64,000 nucleotides of DNA, from contig CALJVT010000007.1 of the NCBI GenBank assembly GCA_937773555.1, positions 124,001 through 188,000 on the forward strand. The letters are read 5' to 3'. This document shows, piece by piece, positions 9,855 to 19,633 of the stretch; positions within the stretch are counted from its first letter, which is position 1; every line of letters begins with the position of its first letter. A model generated the notes under the pieces. That model was not told the origin of the DNA and searched no databases. It saw only the letters and a program-made list of their open reading frames with translations. Position numbers and translations under genes: made by a program. Source of the stretch: an uncultured Pseudomonadales bacterium (GTDB lineage Bacteria; Pseudomonadota; Gammaproteobacteria; Pseudomonadales; Balneatricaceae).

Positions 9855-10937
9855 TTAGCGTAATTTAAGGGTTGCCAGACCGATCAATACTAATATCACG
9901 GTAATAATCCAAAAGCGTACAATAATTCTTGGTTCTGGCCAGCCTTTAAGCTCAAAGTGATGGTGTATCGGCGCCATGCGAAAAATACGCTTACCTGTTA
10001 ATTTAAATGAAGCCACCTGCAAGATAACTGAGACAGTTTCCATTACAAATACGCCCCCCATAATTAACAATACTAATTCTTGTCTCACGATAACCGCCAC
10101 AACGCCCAGGGCAGCACCTAAAGCCAATGCGCCAACGTCGCCCATAAACACTTGGGCAGGATAGGTGTTAAACCATAAAAAACCCATGCCAGCACCCACG
10201 ATGGCTGCACAAAATACTACCAATTCTCCTGCACCCCTAATGTATGGGATATTCAGGTATTCAGAAAATACTGAGTGCCCAGTCAAATAGGCAAATACGG
10301 CTAATGCGCCAGCGATCAATACCGTAGGTAATATCGCCAAACCATCTAAGCCGTCAGTAAGGTTGACCGCGTTTGACGTGCCCACAATGACAAAATAAGT
10401 GAGTAGGATGTAAAACACACCAATGTTAATGCCAACAGTTTTAAAAAATGGCACGATAAGTTCTAATTCTTGCGGAGTTTGCGCACTATAGTATAAGAAT
10501 AAAGCAGCCCCTAGCCCTCCTACTGATTGCCAAAAATACTTCCACCTTGCAATGAGTCCACGGGAGTTTTTTTCCACCACTTTACGGTAATCATCTACCC
10601 AACCTACCGCACCAAACACTGCAGTTACGGCAATGGTGACCCAAATATAACGATTGGTTAAGTCTCCCCATAACAAAGCGCTGATGAGAATAGCCACTAA
10701 TATCAGAGCGCCTCCCATGGTTGGGGTGCCTGCTTTAACCAAGTGGCTTTGCGGGCCATCTTCACGAATAGATTGGCCAATTTGTTTAGCCTTTAATTGC
10801 TCAATCATATACGGGCCAATAGCCATCGCAATAAATAACGCTGTGAGCACCCCCATAATGCCGCGCATAGTGAGGTACTGAAAAACACCAAAGGCACTAT
10901 AATACTGGGATAAGTAATCTGCTAACCATAACAACAT
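9855..10937 (-). CDS. mraY: Phospho-N-acetylmuramoyl-pentapeptide transferase MraY
   Basis: Integral membrane enzyme that moves phospho-MurNAc-pentapeptide to undecaprenyl phosphate, making lipid I. It has 360 aa with about ten membrane helices. The catalytic aspartate motifs VDDYRK (114-119) and NLTDGLDGL (192-200) are intact, and the C-terminal [15 protein letters not shown] loop carries the histidine cluster typical of MraY. The ATG is 3 bp after the murF stop. Confidence 0.99.
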   Translation of the reverse strand: MLLWLADYLSQYYSAFGVFQYLTMRGIMGVLTALFIAMAIGPYMIEQLKAKQIGQSIREDGPQSHLVKAGTPTMGGALILVAILISALLWGDLTNRYIWVTIAVTAVFGAVGWVDDYRKVVEKNSRGLIARWKYFWQSVGGLGAALFLYYSAQTPQELELIVPFFKTVGINIGVFYILLTYFVIVGTSNAVNLTDGLDGLAILPTVLIAGALAVFAYLTGHSVFSEYLNIPYIRGAGELVVFCAAIVGAGMGFLWFNTYPAQVFMGDVGALALGAALGVVAVIVRQELVLLIMGGVFVMETVSVILQVASFKLTGKRIFRMAPIHHHFELKGWPEPRIIVRFWIITVILVLIGLATLKLR

Positions 10938-10940
10938 GGA

Positions 10941-12305
10941 CTAGTTTCCAAGGTTAATTAATGTTTCTACAACTTGCTCCATTTGGCTGGATCGAGACCC
11001 TTTTACCAAACAACTTAAGTCACTTTTTGGAAGCTGTTGAAAACAGCTGGATAAATCTTTTTTATCAACACAAGCCCTACCATAGGAGCCCCCTTGTTGC
11101 AGATAACTTTCCACAGCAACCGCAGCTAACGGGCCAAAACCATAAAACTGTTCAATACCTGCTGCGGCAACTTGAAAACCAATACGTTGATGAAGCTGCC
11201 GAGCTTGTTGGCCTAATTCACCTAAATCGCCCAGCATAAAACACCGCTTTCCATGGCACTGCTCTAGTACATCAATGGCCGCTTTTACTGATCCTGGGTT
11301 GGCATTATAAGTATCGTCGATAACACAGCGGTTATTGCTTAATGTATGACTTTCCAGACGCCCGTGGTAAGGCCTAACCTGGCCTAAACCTAGGGCAATT
11401 TGATCTAATGATAATCCCAGAGCTAATGCGCCAGCAGCCGCAGCTAGGGCATTGGCAACGTTGTGCTGCCCTAGTAAAAGCAAGTCTACATGCCTATGCT
11501 GCTGACCTAGGTGCAAAACAAAACGGCTACCCTTAGCTGTGCGCTGTATATCACTGGCATACACACTGGCTTCTTTATTGCTTAAACTGAAGCTCCACAC
11601 ACGGCGTGGTTGGGCTAAGATTTGCCATTCATGAACATGGGGGTCATCTAAGTTAAGTACGACTTGACCTTGCTCAGACAACCCCGAAATTATTTCACCT
11701 TTAGCTTTAACTACCCCTGCCAAACCACCAAAACCCGATAGATGGGCTTCTTGGGCATTATTTAATATAGCAACATCTGCTTGGGCAATACGGCTGGTAT
11801 AAGCAATCTCTCCAATATGATTAGCCCCCAGCTCTAACACACGATAATCGACGTCGTCGTGCATACCCCAGAGGGTTAATGGCACACCAATATCATTATT
11901 GAAGTTGCCATGTGTTACCTCTACTTGGCCCGCCTGAAATAACACCTTTTGTAACATTTCTTTAACTGTAGTTTTTCCACTACTTCCAGTCACCGCTACA
12001 AACTGGCCATTAAGTGTTTGACGCTTAAGCACTGCTAACTGCCCTAATGCAATACGAGTATCTGGCACAACTAACAGGGGCAAGTCTGTATCTATTTCAG
12101 TACTAACTAGCGCAGCACATGCACCTTGGTTTTGCGCTTGAGCAATAAATTCGTGACCATCAAAATTAGGCCCCACTAAAGCAACAAACAGGTCCCCCGC
12201 TACCAAATGACGAGTATCTGTGGACAATTCACTAAAAGCGGCTTCGCCAATAACATGACTGCCAGGTAGCTTTTTACAAAGTTCAGCTAAGCTAAAAGAC
12301 TTCAT
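10941..12305 (-). CDS. murF: UDP-MurNAc-tripeptide--D-alanyl-D-alanine ligase MurF
   Basis: Adds the D-Ala-D-Ala dipeptide made by DdlB to complete the UDP-MurNAc-pentapeptide. It has 454 aa. The N-terminal domain contains STDTRHLVAGDLF, the P-loop TGSSGKTT is at 106-113, and HGNFNNDIGVPLTLW and DDTYNANPGSVKAAID follow in the usual order. The first base of its start overlaps the murE stop. The match to MurF is unambiguous. Confidence 0.98.
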   Translation of the reverse strand: MKSFSLAELCKKLPGSHVIGEAAFSELSTDTRHLVAGDLFVALVGPNFDGHEFIAQAQNQGACAALVSTEIDTDLPLLVVPDTRIALGQLAVLKRQTLNGQFVAVTGSSGKTTVKEMLQKVLFQAGQVEVTHGNFNNDIGVPLTLWGMHDDVDYRVLELGANHIGEIAYTSRIAQADVAILNNAQEAHLSGFGGLAGVVKAKGEIISGLSEQGQVVLNLDDPHVHEWQILAQPRRVWSFSLSNKEASVYASDIQRTAKGSRFVLHLGQQHRHVDLLLLGQHNVANALAAAAGALALGLSLDQIALGLGQVRPYHGRLESHTLSNNRCVIDDTYNANPGSVKAAIDVLEQCHGKRCFMLGDLGELGQQARQLHQRIGFQVAAAGIEQFYGFGPLAAVAVESYLQQGGSYGRACVDKKDLSSCFQQLPKSDLSCLVKGSRSSQMEQVVETLINLGN

Positions 12306-13822
12306 TAGCCTACCCCCCCTGAAAGTGCCATTAATACTTGTTCCTGATCGCTAAAGTGATGCTTGTGGCCCTGAATATCTTGATAGGTTTCATGGCCTTT
12401 ACCAGCAATAAGTACAATATCACCCGGTTTAGCGCGACCCATCGTTAAGGCAATGGCTAAACTTCGATCACCTTCGACGAAAACTTTTTCTCGGCGTTTA
12501 AAGCCCTTCACAATATCTGCTAAAATTTTCTCACTAGATTCTGTTCGAGGATTATCGTCTGTCACCACCACATGATCAGCCCATTCTTCTGCAATGCTTG
12601 CCATCTTTGGACGTTTACCTGCATCGCGACCACCACCACAGCCAAACACCACCCATAACTGGCCACGGTTAACATGCTCTTTAGCCGCTATTAAGGCTTG
12701 TTCTAAAGCATCTGGGGTATGGGCGTAATCAACAATAGCCTGCGGCTTATTTTTTGAATCCTGTTTACCACTAACTAACTGCATCCGGCCACATACCGTA
12801 GTGAGTTTGTTCATTACAAAAATTGCAGAGGATAGTTCAACCTTGTGTAACAAGAGCACCGCCAAGGTGGCCAATAAGTTGCTCAAGTTAAATCGGCCAA
12901 TGAGCCCCACTTGCAACAACACTTGGCCTTTAGGTGTATTCACCATAGCTTCTATGCCATGTTCATGTTGGGTAATAGAGGACACCCCTAAGTCCACATA
13001 ATCTACTTCAGACACTTGGGCACTGTAGGTGTAGGTTTTTACTGAAGGTGCTATTTCATTAAGTAAGCCACGACCAAAATCATCATCAAAGTTAATGACT
13101 GCATGCCTTAAGCTTGGCCAGTTAAATAACTTAGCCTTCACTTCGCCATATGCTTGCATAGTGCCATGATAGTCAAGGTGGTCTTGTGTAAGGTTGGTGA
13201 ATACCGCAGTTTCAAACCGGCAGCCATTTAGCCGCCCCTGGTCCAAACCATGGGATGAAACTTCTATGGCACATGCATCAGCCCCTGCATCTACCATTGC
13301 ACCTAGCTGCCCCTGCATGGTGACTTCATCTGGCGTAGTGTTGGGCCCTTGTTCTAGCGCATTAAGCAAACCGTACCCCAAGGTACCCATCACACCGCAG
13401 GTTTGGCCAAGATCTAAAAAGCACTGAGCAATAAAATGGCTACAGCTGGTTTTACCATTGGTACCAGTAATACCGATCAGTGACATGTGTTGACTGGGCT
13501 CATTATTTATACGAGCAGCAATTAGACCTTGCATAGCTGCTAGATTGGCTACACCAATAATGGGAACAGTGAGGTTAGACACGTCCATTTTTAATGCCTG
13601 TTGCGCATCAATAGCTACCGCCGCGGCTCCACTTGCCTGCGCTTGCTCTATATAGCTGCGCTGCCGCTTTGGCTCCCCTAAACAGGTTATAAACAAGTCA
13701 CCTTGTTTTACCTGCCGGCTATCTGATGACACCCCATACACACAAACATCTGCCCATTGTTGGGCTTGCCCTGGCAGGGGCATCAGTTCATGTAAGCGTT
13801 TGGTATCCACATCCAACCTCAC
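12305..13822 (-). CDS. murE: UDP-MurNAc-L-Ala-D-Glu--meso-diaminopimelate ligase MurE
   Basis: Adds the third residue of the peptide stem. It has 505 aa with SSDSRQVKQGDLF at the N-terminus and the P-loop TGTNGKTS at 119-126. The motif DDNPRTE (about 420) is the DNPR signature that selects meso-diaminopimelate rather than lysine, so the peptidoglycan is of the usual Gram-negative type. The start is GTG with AAGG about 6 nt upstream. It lies 2 bp after ftsI. Confidence 0.98.
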   Translation of the reverse strand: MRLDVDTKRLHELMPLPGQAQQWADVCVYGVSSDSRQVKQGDLFITCLGEPKRQRSYIEQAQASGAAAVAIDAQQALKMDVSNLTVPIIGVANLAAMQGLIAARINNEPSQHMSLIGITGTNGKTSCSHFIAQCFLDLGQTCGVMGTLGYGLLNALEQGPNTTPDEVTMQGQLGAMVDAGADACAIEVSSHGLDQGRLNGCRFETAVFTNLTQDHLDYHGTMQAYGEVKAKLFNWPSLRHAVINFDDDFGRGLLNEIAPSVKTYTYSAQVSEVDYVDLGVSSITQHEHGIEAMVNTPKGQVLLQVGLIGRFNLSNLLATLAVLLLHKVELSSAIFVMNKLTTVCGRMQLVSGKQDSKNKPQAIVDYAHTPDALEQALIAAKEHVNRGQLWVVFGCGGGRDAGKRPKMASIAEEWADHVVVTDDNPRTESSEKILADIVKGFKRREKVFVEGDRSLAIALTMGRAKPGDIVLIAGKGHETYQDIQGHKHHFSDQEQVLMALSGGVG

Positions 13823-13824
13823 TG

Positions 13825-15501
13825 TTAACCTTGTACTGGCATCAGATTATCTGGTGCCACATTTAAAAGCCGTAAACTCTCAGTCATAATCCGAGAAAAT
13901 ACAGGAGCAGCAACTTCGCCACCATAATATTGTTCACCCTTGGGGTTATCAATAATCACTACACACACTAAGCGCGGTTTAGATGCTGGGGCCATACCAG
14001 CAAATACTGCAGCGTAGACGTCGTCATCATAACCACCATCTTTGGATGGCTTATGCACGGTGCCTGTTTTACCCGCCACTCGATAAGACGGCACCCTAGC
14101 GCGAGTGCCTGTGCCACCTTTTTGAGTCACCGTTTCTAACATGGCAATCACTTGTTTAGCCACATGTTCAGGCATCACTCTCTGAGCTTCTGGCACTTTG
14201 TCTTGCTTCAATATAGACACAGGACGCTTGAGCCCATAACTGGCAAATACGCCATAAGCCTGTGCCAATTGCACTGGTGTTACAGAAATACCATAGCCAT
14301 AAGCCATGGTCGCAAGATTAATTGGGTTCCATTTGGTGTAACTAGGCAGCACACCTGTGCTCTCGCCAGGAAAACCACTGGCAGTTGCCTGACCCAAACC
14401 AAAACTATGAAAGGTTTCTCTTACACTATTTTCTGGTAATGATAGGGCCAATTTAGTGACACCAACATTGCTTGATTTAGTAATAATTCCAGTAATATCT
14501 AGCACGCCATAGTTACGGTGATCACGGATGGTCTTACGCTTAACCTTTATAAAACCAGGGCTGGTATCAATCTCACTGTCTGGGTTGTATTGCCCACTCA
14601 TCAGCGCTGCCGCAATGGTAAGAGGCTTCATCGTTGAACCAGGCTCTAACACATCAGTTAAGGCTCGATTACGTAGGCTGTCTATACTCATGACTGCACG
14701 GTTATTTGGGTTGTATGCTGGCTGATTAACCATGGCCAAGATTTCGCCTGTCTGCGCGTCTAACACCACGGCCGATCCCGAAGACGCTTTATGTTGCTGT
14801 ACTACGGCCTTAAGCTCACGGTAAGCCACATACTGCATGCGTAAATCAATGCTTAAATGTAGATCTTTGCCAGGATGGGCGTTAGATAATAATTGGAGGT
14901 CTTTAACAGTTCGACCAGTACGGTCTTTTTGTACTACTTTTTTACCAGAAGTACCCTGCAGCCAAGACTCATAGGCCAGCTCCATACCTTCTTGGCCTTG
15001 GTCATCAATATTATTAAATCCCACCAAATGAGTGGTGACTTCTGCTGCAGGATAATAGCGCTGAAACTCCTGCACACCATGTACACCATTCCACTTGTTA
15101 CCCAATACCGCTTCTGCCTCAACTGGATTAACACTGCGCTTAAGGTACATAAACTCTTTGTTTTTCAGCCGCACTAAACGCTCTAAAAACTCAACCTCAG
15201 GTAAACCCAGACTCTTTGCAACTTTTTTAGCATGCACTAGGTCCTCACCCAATACTTGGGGATTAGCCCACAAACTAACCACTGGGGCACTAACAGCTAA
15301 AGGCTCTCCCCTGCGATCTAAAATCATTCCTCTATGAGCAGGAATAGGCACTTCACGCACCATTCGCGCATCACCTTGGCGCATTAAAAAAGAACGTTCA
15401 GTAACATTAAGGTGCACTAGGCGCCAGACCACAACCGATGCCGCTACTAATAAAATGAACCATAGCCAGCGTATACGCCACGGGTATTCCATGGCATTCA
15501 C
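13825..15501 (-). CDS. ftsI: Septal peptidoglycan transpeptidase FtsI (PBP3)
   Basis: Class B penicillin-binding protein that cross-links septal peptidoglycan beside FtsW. It has 558 aa with a short cytoplasmic tail, a membrane anchor at about 12-30, the PBP dimer domain, and a transpeptidase domain. The serine motif STMK is at 289-292, SSN at 343-345 and KTG at 478-480, so all active-site motifs are intact. No PASTA domains follow. The GTG start overlaps the ftsL stop in a GTGA arrangement; an internal ATG three codons later is the alternative. Confidence 0.98.
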   Translation of the reverse strand: MNAMEYPWRIRWLWFILLVAASVVVWRLVHLNVTERSFLMRQGDARMVREVPIPAHRGMILDRRGEPLAVSAPVVSLWANPQVLGEDLVHAKKVAKSLGLPEVEFLERLVRLKNKEFMYLKRSVNPVEAEAVLGNKWNGVHGVQEFQRYYPAAEVTTHLVGFNNIDDQGQEGMELAYESWLQGTSGKKVVQKDRTGRTVKDLQLLSNAHPGKDLHLSIDLRMQYVAYRELKAVVQQHKASSGSAVVLDAQTGEILAMVNQPAYNPNNRAVMSIDSLRNRALTDVLEPGSTMKPLTIAAALMSGQYNPDSEIDTSPGFIKVKRKTIRDHRNYGVLDITGIITKSSNVGVTKLALSLPENSVRETFHSFGLGQATASGFPGESTGVLPSYTKWNPINLATMAYGYGISVTPVQLAQAYGVFASYGLKRPVSILKQDKVPEAQRVMPEHVAKQVIAMLETVTQKGGTGTRARVPSYRVAGKTGTVHKPSKDGGYDDDVYAAVFAGMAPASKPRLVCVVIIDNPKGEQYYGGEVAAPVFSRIMTESLRLLNVAPDNLMPVQG

Positions 15502-15827
15502 GGCTGGCGCACCAAAATGATTTTCTTAGCAGAGGGTACCGCCATATTTAACTGCTCAGTTACCATCGATTCAACACGGCTATGAGAGGCCCAGGCGCTT
15601 TGCTCTAGTAGCAGCTGACCCCACTCCACTTGCATGGCGTTGCGATCTCTTTCTAGTTGGTGCAAGTGGTTGATATGACCCCTTGCTTCAAACGAACTAT
15701 AAATAACAAATTGAGCGCTAATTACTAATGATAACAGCAGCAAAAACCCCAACAACATAGCGTAACGTTCGGCCTGCAGGCTCGCACGCTTTAACCATAC
15801 GTTGAGGTTTTGGCTCATATCTTTCAT
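15498..15827 (-). CDS. ftsL: Cell division protein FtsL
   Basis: Small bitopic divisome protein that works with FtsB and FtsQ to activate FtsWI. It has 109 aa, with a cytoplasmic stretch of about 22 residues, one membrane helix (about 23-43), and a periplasmic coiled coil (about 48-80, [22 protein letters not shown]). The conserved AxxHSRVE-type block lies near residue 83. Overlaps of 4 bp with both rsmH and ftsI indicate translational coupling. Sequence conservation is low in this family, so position and topology carry much of the call. Confidence 0.95.
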   Translation of the reverse strand: MKDMSQNLNVWLKRASLQAERYAMLLGFLLLLSLVISAQFVIYSSFEARGHINHLHQLERDRNAMQVEWGQLLLEQSAWASHSRVESMVTEQLNMAVPSAKKIILVRQP

Positions 15828-16762
15828 TCTATTTTCTCTGCCACACGCATTACTGCGCTGCGAGACCGAGGATTTATATCAACTTCATAAGGAGTAGGCT
15901 TACGTGCTTTACCCATTAGTGTTAACCGCCTATTAAGCTGATCTTCAGTGACAGGTAAGCCGCGGGGAATATGGGAATCACCCTTAGCGTGTTCACGCAT
16001 AAACCGCTTCACAATACGGTCTTCCAAGGAGTGAAAGCTTATTACCACTAAACGGCCACCGGGGGCCAATGTTTCAAGGGCTACTTGCAAGCCCACTTCT
16101 AAATCTTTTAGTTCTTGGTTAATGTGTATCCGTATACCCTGAAACGCTCGAGTTGCAGGATTTTTACCCTTTTCCCACTTAGGATTAGCTACAGCAATAA
16201 TGTTGGCTAATTGTTTCGTGGTGGTAATGGGTTGCAGCTTGCGATGCTCAACGATAGCCCGCGACATTCTTCTAGAAAAACGTTCTTCGCCGTAATGGTA
16301 AAGTACATCAGCTATCTCTTCCGCCCCTGCCCGGGCTAGCCACTGCGCAGCAGATTCACCCTCATCAGGGTTCATGCGCATGTCTAAAGGCCCGTCATGC
16401 TGAAAGCTAAAGCCCCGGCTAGCATCATCTATCTGTGGAGATGAAACGCCTAAATCCAACAAAATACCATGCACTTTACCAAAGCAGTCATTTTGCTCAG
16501 CAATCTGGCCTAGGTTAGCAAATGAGGTTTGGAATATAGATAAACGGGGGTCTTCAGCAATCATCAGCTGGGCCTCGGCAATGGCCAAGGGGTCTTTGTC
16601 AAAAGCCTGGAGTTTTCCGTTTGGGCTCAGGTGTTGCAGAATAAGGCCACTGTGTCCTCCCCGACCAAAGGTTCCATCCATATACACGCCATCAGTATCA
16701 TGTACCAATAACTCTACAGCTTCATCAAGCAGGACAGACTTGTGGTTAAATTCTTGGGTCAT
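15824..16762 (-). CDS. rsmH: 16S rRNA m4C1402 methyltransferase RsmH (MraW)
   Basis: SAM-dependent N4-methyltransferase of C1402 in the ribosomal P site. RsmI, the 2'-O-methyltransferase of the same nucleotide, is also encoded in this window. It is about 312 aa. The SAM motif [10 protein letters not shown] is near residue 32, with [20 protein letters not shown], a DMRM motif and [12 protein letters not shown] further on. An upstream ATG at 16789 exists, but the ATG at 16762 has GGAA six bases upstream and gives the usual N-terminus ([15 protein letters not shown]). Confidence 0.98.
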   Translation of the reverse strand: MTQEFNHKSVLLDEAVELLVHDTDGVYMDGTFGRGGHSGLILQHLSPNGKLQAFDKDPLAIAEAQLMIAEDPRLSIFQTSFANLGQIAEQNDCFGKVHGILLDLGVSSPQIDDASRGFSFQHDGPLDMRMNPDEGESAAQWLARAGAEEIADVLYHYGEERFSRRMSRAIVEHRKLQPITTTKQLANIIAVANPKWEKGKNPATRAFQGIRIHINQELKDLEVGLQVALETLAPGGRLVVISFHSLEDRIVKRFMREHAKGDSHIPRGLPVTEDQLNRRLTLMGKARKPTPYEVDINPRSRSAVMRVAEKIE

Positions 16763-16796
16763 TTCAGTTCCATTAATTAGGTCAGTCATTTACTGA

Positions 16797-17267
16797 CTAC
16801 AAGGACAACTGATGTAAGAGTTCCGGCAGCTCTTCAGTGTTGCTGTTGGCCTGCAAATACGTTTCTCGGCGCGCATTCCATAAAGGCTCGCTCCACAGTT
16901 CAATTTTTTTTCCTTGGCCTAAAAGAATGACTTTTTTATCTAATTGGGCATATTCTCTGAGCAGAGCCGGTAACAAAATACGTCCGTTAGCATCCAGCTC
17001 AAGGTCTGTAGCATGGCCAATTAATAGCCGCTGAATACGTCTGGCGGTAGGATTAAAGCTAGGGAGTTGTTCTAACTTTTTTTGAATTAGATCCCATTCT
17101 AATAATGGGTAGATCAACAGACAAGGTTCTTCGGTATCGATGGTGACTACAAGCTGAGGATTAATGCTAGGGTCTACTTCGCCAATAAATAGGTCACGAA
17201 AACGTACAGGCATAGCCATACGTCCCTTGACATCTATATTGATTGTTGCAGCACCACGAAACATCAT
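16797..17267 (-). CDS. mraZ: Transcriptional regulator MraZ
   Basis: First gene of the dcw cluster. It encodes a 156-aa protein with two tandem AbrB-like SpoVT domains, each with the DxKGR / DxNGRI motif (NIDVKGRMAMP near residue 10; ELDANGRILLP near residue 95). In E. coli MraZ represses its own promoter by binding TGGGN repeats. Three such repeats with a 10-bp period lie directly upstream here, supporting the same role. Two adjacent ATGs (17267 and 17264) could start it. A GGG ribosome-binding site lies a few bases upstream. Confidence 0.98.
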   Translation of the reverse strand: MMFRGAATINIDVKGRMAMPVRFRDLFIGEVDPSINPQLVVTIDTEEPCLLIYPLLEWDLIQKKLEQLPSFNPTARRIQRLLIGHATDLELDANGRILLPALLREYAQLDKKVILLGQGKKIELWSEPLWNARRETYLQANSNTEELPELLHQLSL

Positions 17268-17303
17268 TTATTCCCTGAAATTCATTCCATTTCGGGAGAA
17301 AAT

Positions 17304-17328
17304 ACCACTTTTCCCCACCTTTACCCAC
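17304..17328 (-). promoter_or_regulatory. MraZ operator: three GTGGK repeats at 10-bp spacing
   Basis: On the minus strand the mraZ leader reads GTGGGTAAAG, then GTGGGGAAAA, then GTGGT, in register with a 10-bp period. This fits the known MraZ binding pattern of directly repeated TGGG boxes on one face of the helix. The repeats begin about 7 bp downstream of the -10 box, so bound MraZ would cover the transcription start region. Confidence 0.8.
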
Positions 17329-17334
17329 ATTACA

Positions 17335-17363
17335 AGTGTAGGTAGATCATGGTTATATTGCAA
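17335..17363 (-). promoter_or_regulatory. dcw (mraZ) promoter
   Basis: A sigma-70 type promoter on the minus strand: -35 TTGCAA (17358-17363), a 17-bp spacer, and -10 TACACT (17335-17340). Transcription would start near 17328, directly at the MraZ operator. It serves mraZ and probably the whole downstream dcw cluster. Confidence 0.65.
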
Positions 17364-17413
17364 GTGAAAAGATAAAGTTACTTGAAGCTGCCAAATTAGA
17401 AAAATAACAGGCT

Positions 17414-18070
17414 TTATAAAAGGCCTTGTAACACTTGACTAGGCACAATAATATGCTTGAATATCAGTTTTTTTGCTGACTCAAGGTCGCGGGCCAAAAC
17501 GGCTGTGACCAGCTGTTCATGTTCCATTTGATTCACATCAAAAGCACCATGGCCAGCATTATGCTTTAACCATAAGTTGCGATAGCGCGATGCCTTTTCA
17601 TAAAGGTCTAAACGCACCCTGAGCAACTCCTCAGAACCACAACCTTTTACAATGGCATAATGAAAGCCTTGATGTAATTTTTCCCAAGCTTGCAGGTCGC
17701 CATCTGCCTTTAGCAGATCAGCGTTGGATTGGAGCCGATAAGCTGCAGCAACAATATTAGCCTCCCAGGCTTCATCACCCCGCTCAATAGCAAGCCCCAC
17801 ACATAAAGACTCAATATGTGCCCGCGTGTCATAAATATCTACCAGCTCTGTCTGTGATACAGGGCATACTCGATAACCACGCTGGTCGTGTACTTGCACC
17901 AATTGCATTACCACAAGCTGCGATAGCGCTTCACGTAATGGGTTCACACCCACTTGGTAACGTTCTTTTAATGCACTCATTTTTAACTTGTGGCCTGCAA
18001 CAAAGAACCCAGTCAAAATATCTTGTTTTAAATGGAACAATACCTTGGCAGCTGAATTTTCTTGTGGCAT
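17414..18070 (-). CDS. GntR/FadR-family transcriptional regulator (FCD domain)
   Basis: A 218-aa one-component regulator. The N-terminal winged helix (about 5-75) contains ALKERYQVGVNPLREAL as the recognition region and QRGYRVCPVS as the wing. The remaining ~140 residues form an all-helical FCD ligand domain with DIYDTRAHIES, FHYAIVKGCGSEELLRV and MEHEQLVTAVLARD, including the aspartate and histidines that usually hold a metal. Such proteins respond to small carboxylates or similar metabolites, but no target gene is adjacent on the same strand. It is transcribed in the same direction as mraZ, 147 bp upstream of it. The ligand is unknown. Confidence 0.9.
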   Translation of the reverse strand: MPQENSAAKVLFHLKQDILTGFFVAGHKLKMSALKERYQVGVNPLREALSQLVVMQLVQVHDQRGYRVCPVSQTELVDIYDTRAHIESLCVGLAIERGDEAWEANIVAAAYRLQSNADLLKADGDLQAWEKLHQGFHYAIVKGCGSEELLRVRLDLYEKASRYRNLWLKHNAGHGAFDVNQMEHEQLVTAVLARDLESAKKLIFKHIIVPSQVLQGLL

Positions 18071-18129
18071 GAGATAAAGTGACCTTGTTAGGTTAATATC
18101 GACATTTTAATCCTTAAGGGCTCTTAATA

Positions 18130-18840
18130 TCAATCAAGCCCCAGACTATGGCCTTCATCTTTTAGCCACTGCTTTGCATCTTTATAATTGGGCAATACCC
18201 GCTTTACTTGAGCCCAAAAATCTGGCCCATGGTGCATATGCAACAAATGGCACAGTTCATGAACCACAACACTGTCAACCACTGCAGTTGGAGCCATTAT
18301 GATTTTCCAATTAAATTGCAACTCACCACTACTGTTACAACTTCCCCATCGCGCACGATAGGTTTTAATTTCAATTGACTTAGGCCAAGCGCCAACCAAG
18401 GGCGAAAAATAACTAACTCGCTGTTCTATATGCACCTGAGCTTGCAGCTTATACCAACGTACAAGCGCGTTGCGTACCCAGTCAGGCTTGGCCTCTGGCA
18501 TACTCACCACCAGCTCAGCAGCACCATTCAGCCTAGCACCAAAGGCACCCTGACAGACCTTTAGCACTAGCTCTTGATCCAAAAAAGCAAAGGGCTCACC
18601 GGACCTATAGTACCGCTTAACCTGCGATGTCAATTGATCTCGCGCCTCTAACTTCGCCAATATCCAAGCACTTTTAGACTCTAACAGAAGCCGAAGTTCT
18701 GCGATTGAAATAGCACTTGGCGCCAGCACAACAAGCAGTCCTGATGATAGCCTAAAACCCACGCTACCCTTCCGACGGGTGCGCTTAATAGTGGCCACAA
18801 AACCATTCATGGCTATTGTTTCTTTAGCTTTACAGGTCAT
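18130..18840 (-). CDS. YgjP-like zinc metallopeptidase domain protein (M48/WLM type)
   Basis: A 236-aa protein of the YgjP/DUF45 family. The zincin motif HELCH is at 184-188, followed by HMHHGPDFW (about 191-199), which gives the third ligand region, and the family signature YRARWGSC is at about 161-168. Family members are predicted cytoplasmic metal-dependent hydrolases, and their substrates are not established. It follows the Nudix gene with 6 bp between them, so the two are probably co-transcribed. ATG 18840 is used; another in-frame ATG lies ten codons on. Confidence 0.9.
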   Translation of the reverse strand: MTCKAKETIAMNGFVATIKRTRRKGSVGFRLSSGLLVVLAPSAISIAELRLLLESKSAWILAKLEARDQLTSQVKRYYRSGEPFAFLDQELVLKVCQGAFGARLNGAAELVVSMPEAKPDWVRNALVRWYKLQAQVHIEQRVSYFSPLVGAWPKSIEIKTYRARWGSCNSSGELQFNWKIIMAPTAVVDSVVVHELCHLLHMHHGPDFWAQVKRVLPNYKDAKQWLKDEGHSLGLD

Positions 18841-18846
18841 CTAATT

Positions 18847-19302
18847 TTACGAATAGCCCAAATGTACGATGGATAAGTCATTCTGGTCCAACTTATGCCA
18901 CAAAAGATCTTTTAACTGCGGCGGGTAAACCTTTACTTCTGCAAGTTCCTGTTTAGTCAGCCAGCGAACTTCTGTAATAGACCTCCCTTGTTCACTTAAG
19001 GGTTCAAGGTTCTTCAACGAAATTTCACCCTGCCACTGATCTATGATATAAAACTGTTCAAGATGATAAATATCCCTAGAGGCTTCACAAAACTCACGCA
19101 CAAAAAGCAGCTCACCCACGACCACAGATAAACCTGACTCCTCCCACACTTCACGCTTCACCGTGTTGCGTGTATTACCATCTTTTGCCTCAAAACCACC
19201 ACCAGGGGGTACCCAATAAGATTGGCCACCGTCACTTTCGTGGACCATTAAAATACGGTCTTGCTCAACCAAGAGACCGGCTGCTCGAATACGGTGCCGC
19301 AT
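18847..19302 (-). CDS. NUDIX hydrolase
   Basis: A 151-aa single-domain Nudix protein that would hydrolyse a nucleoside diphosphate linked to another group; the substrate is not predictable. The core box REVWEESGL is intact at about residues 51-59. The first glutamate of the consensus (GX5EX7REUXEEXGU) is occupied by glycine in register, with an aspartate one residue earlier (GGFEAKDGN), which suggests a one-residue insertion in the loop. The N-terminus AAGLLVEQDRILMVHE and WVPPGGG are typical. It forms a pair with the downstream YgjP-like gene. Confidence 0.9.
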   Translation of the reverse strand: MRHRIRAAGLLVEQDRILMVHESDGGQSYWVPPGGGFEAKDGNTRNTVKREVWEESGLSVVVGELLFVREFCEASRDIYHLEQFYIIDQWQGEISLKNLEPLSEQGRSITEVRWLTKQELAEVKVYPPQLKDLLWHKLDQNDLSIVHLGYS

Positions 19303-19633
19303 AGATTTCCTCTTTACTTGATAAAATAAGGTAATACAGACCTATGACTTCAAATGTCACGCCAGTATAAGCAGGAAAGATGCTTTTACAACCTAAACTG
19401 CTTCATAATACGAGTTATTGTTATGTGAAAATAAAATCAATAAATTGTAAAAAATATCAGCTTAAATAGCCCACACGTTACCAGGCAAATAATCTGCAGA
19501 AAAACATTAGAGACCCACAATTAAATAATCTAATCGCGAAGAACTCGTTAAGTCTACCTAGGTGAAAACTATACCTTGGCTTAGGCATAGGTCATTTAAA
19601 ATTACATAGGCGATAGCAACGAAGTTAATAGTT
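19303..19633. other. 331-bp AT-rich intergenic region
   Basis: The gap between the divergently transcribed Nudix gene and the DCC-family gene. It is visibly richer in A and T than its surroundings and holds no open frame with coding character, no tRNA and no clear terminator. It should contain promoters for both flanking genes, but no sigma-70 pair stands out. A GGTGAAAACT stretch at 19560-19570 and short CCTAGG/CCTTGG motifs were seen without an interpretation. Confidence 0.5.

Noticed and set aside
17408-17430. AGGC/GCCT hairpin with a T run after the GntR-family gene as a terminator
   Set aside because: The stem is only about four paired bases plus an A/T stretch with a bulge and it overlaps the stop codon; too weak to annotate.
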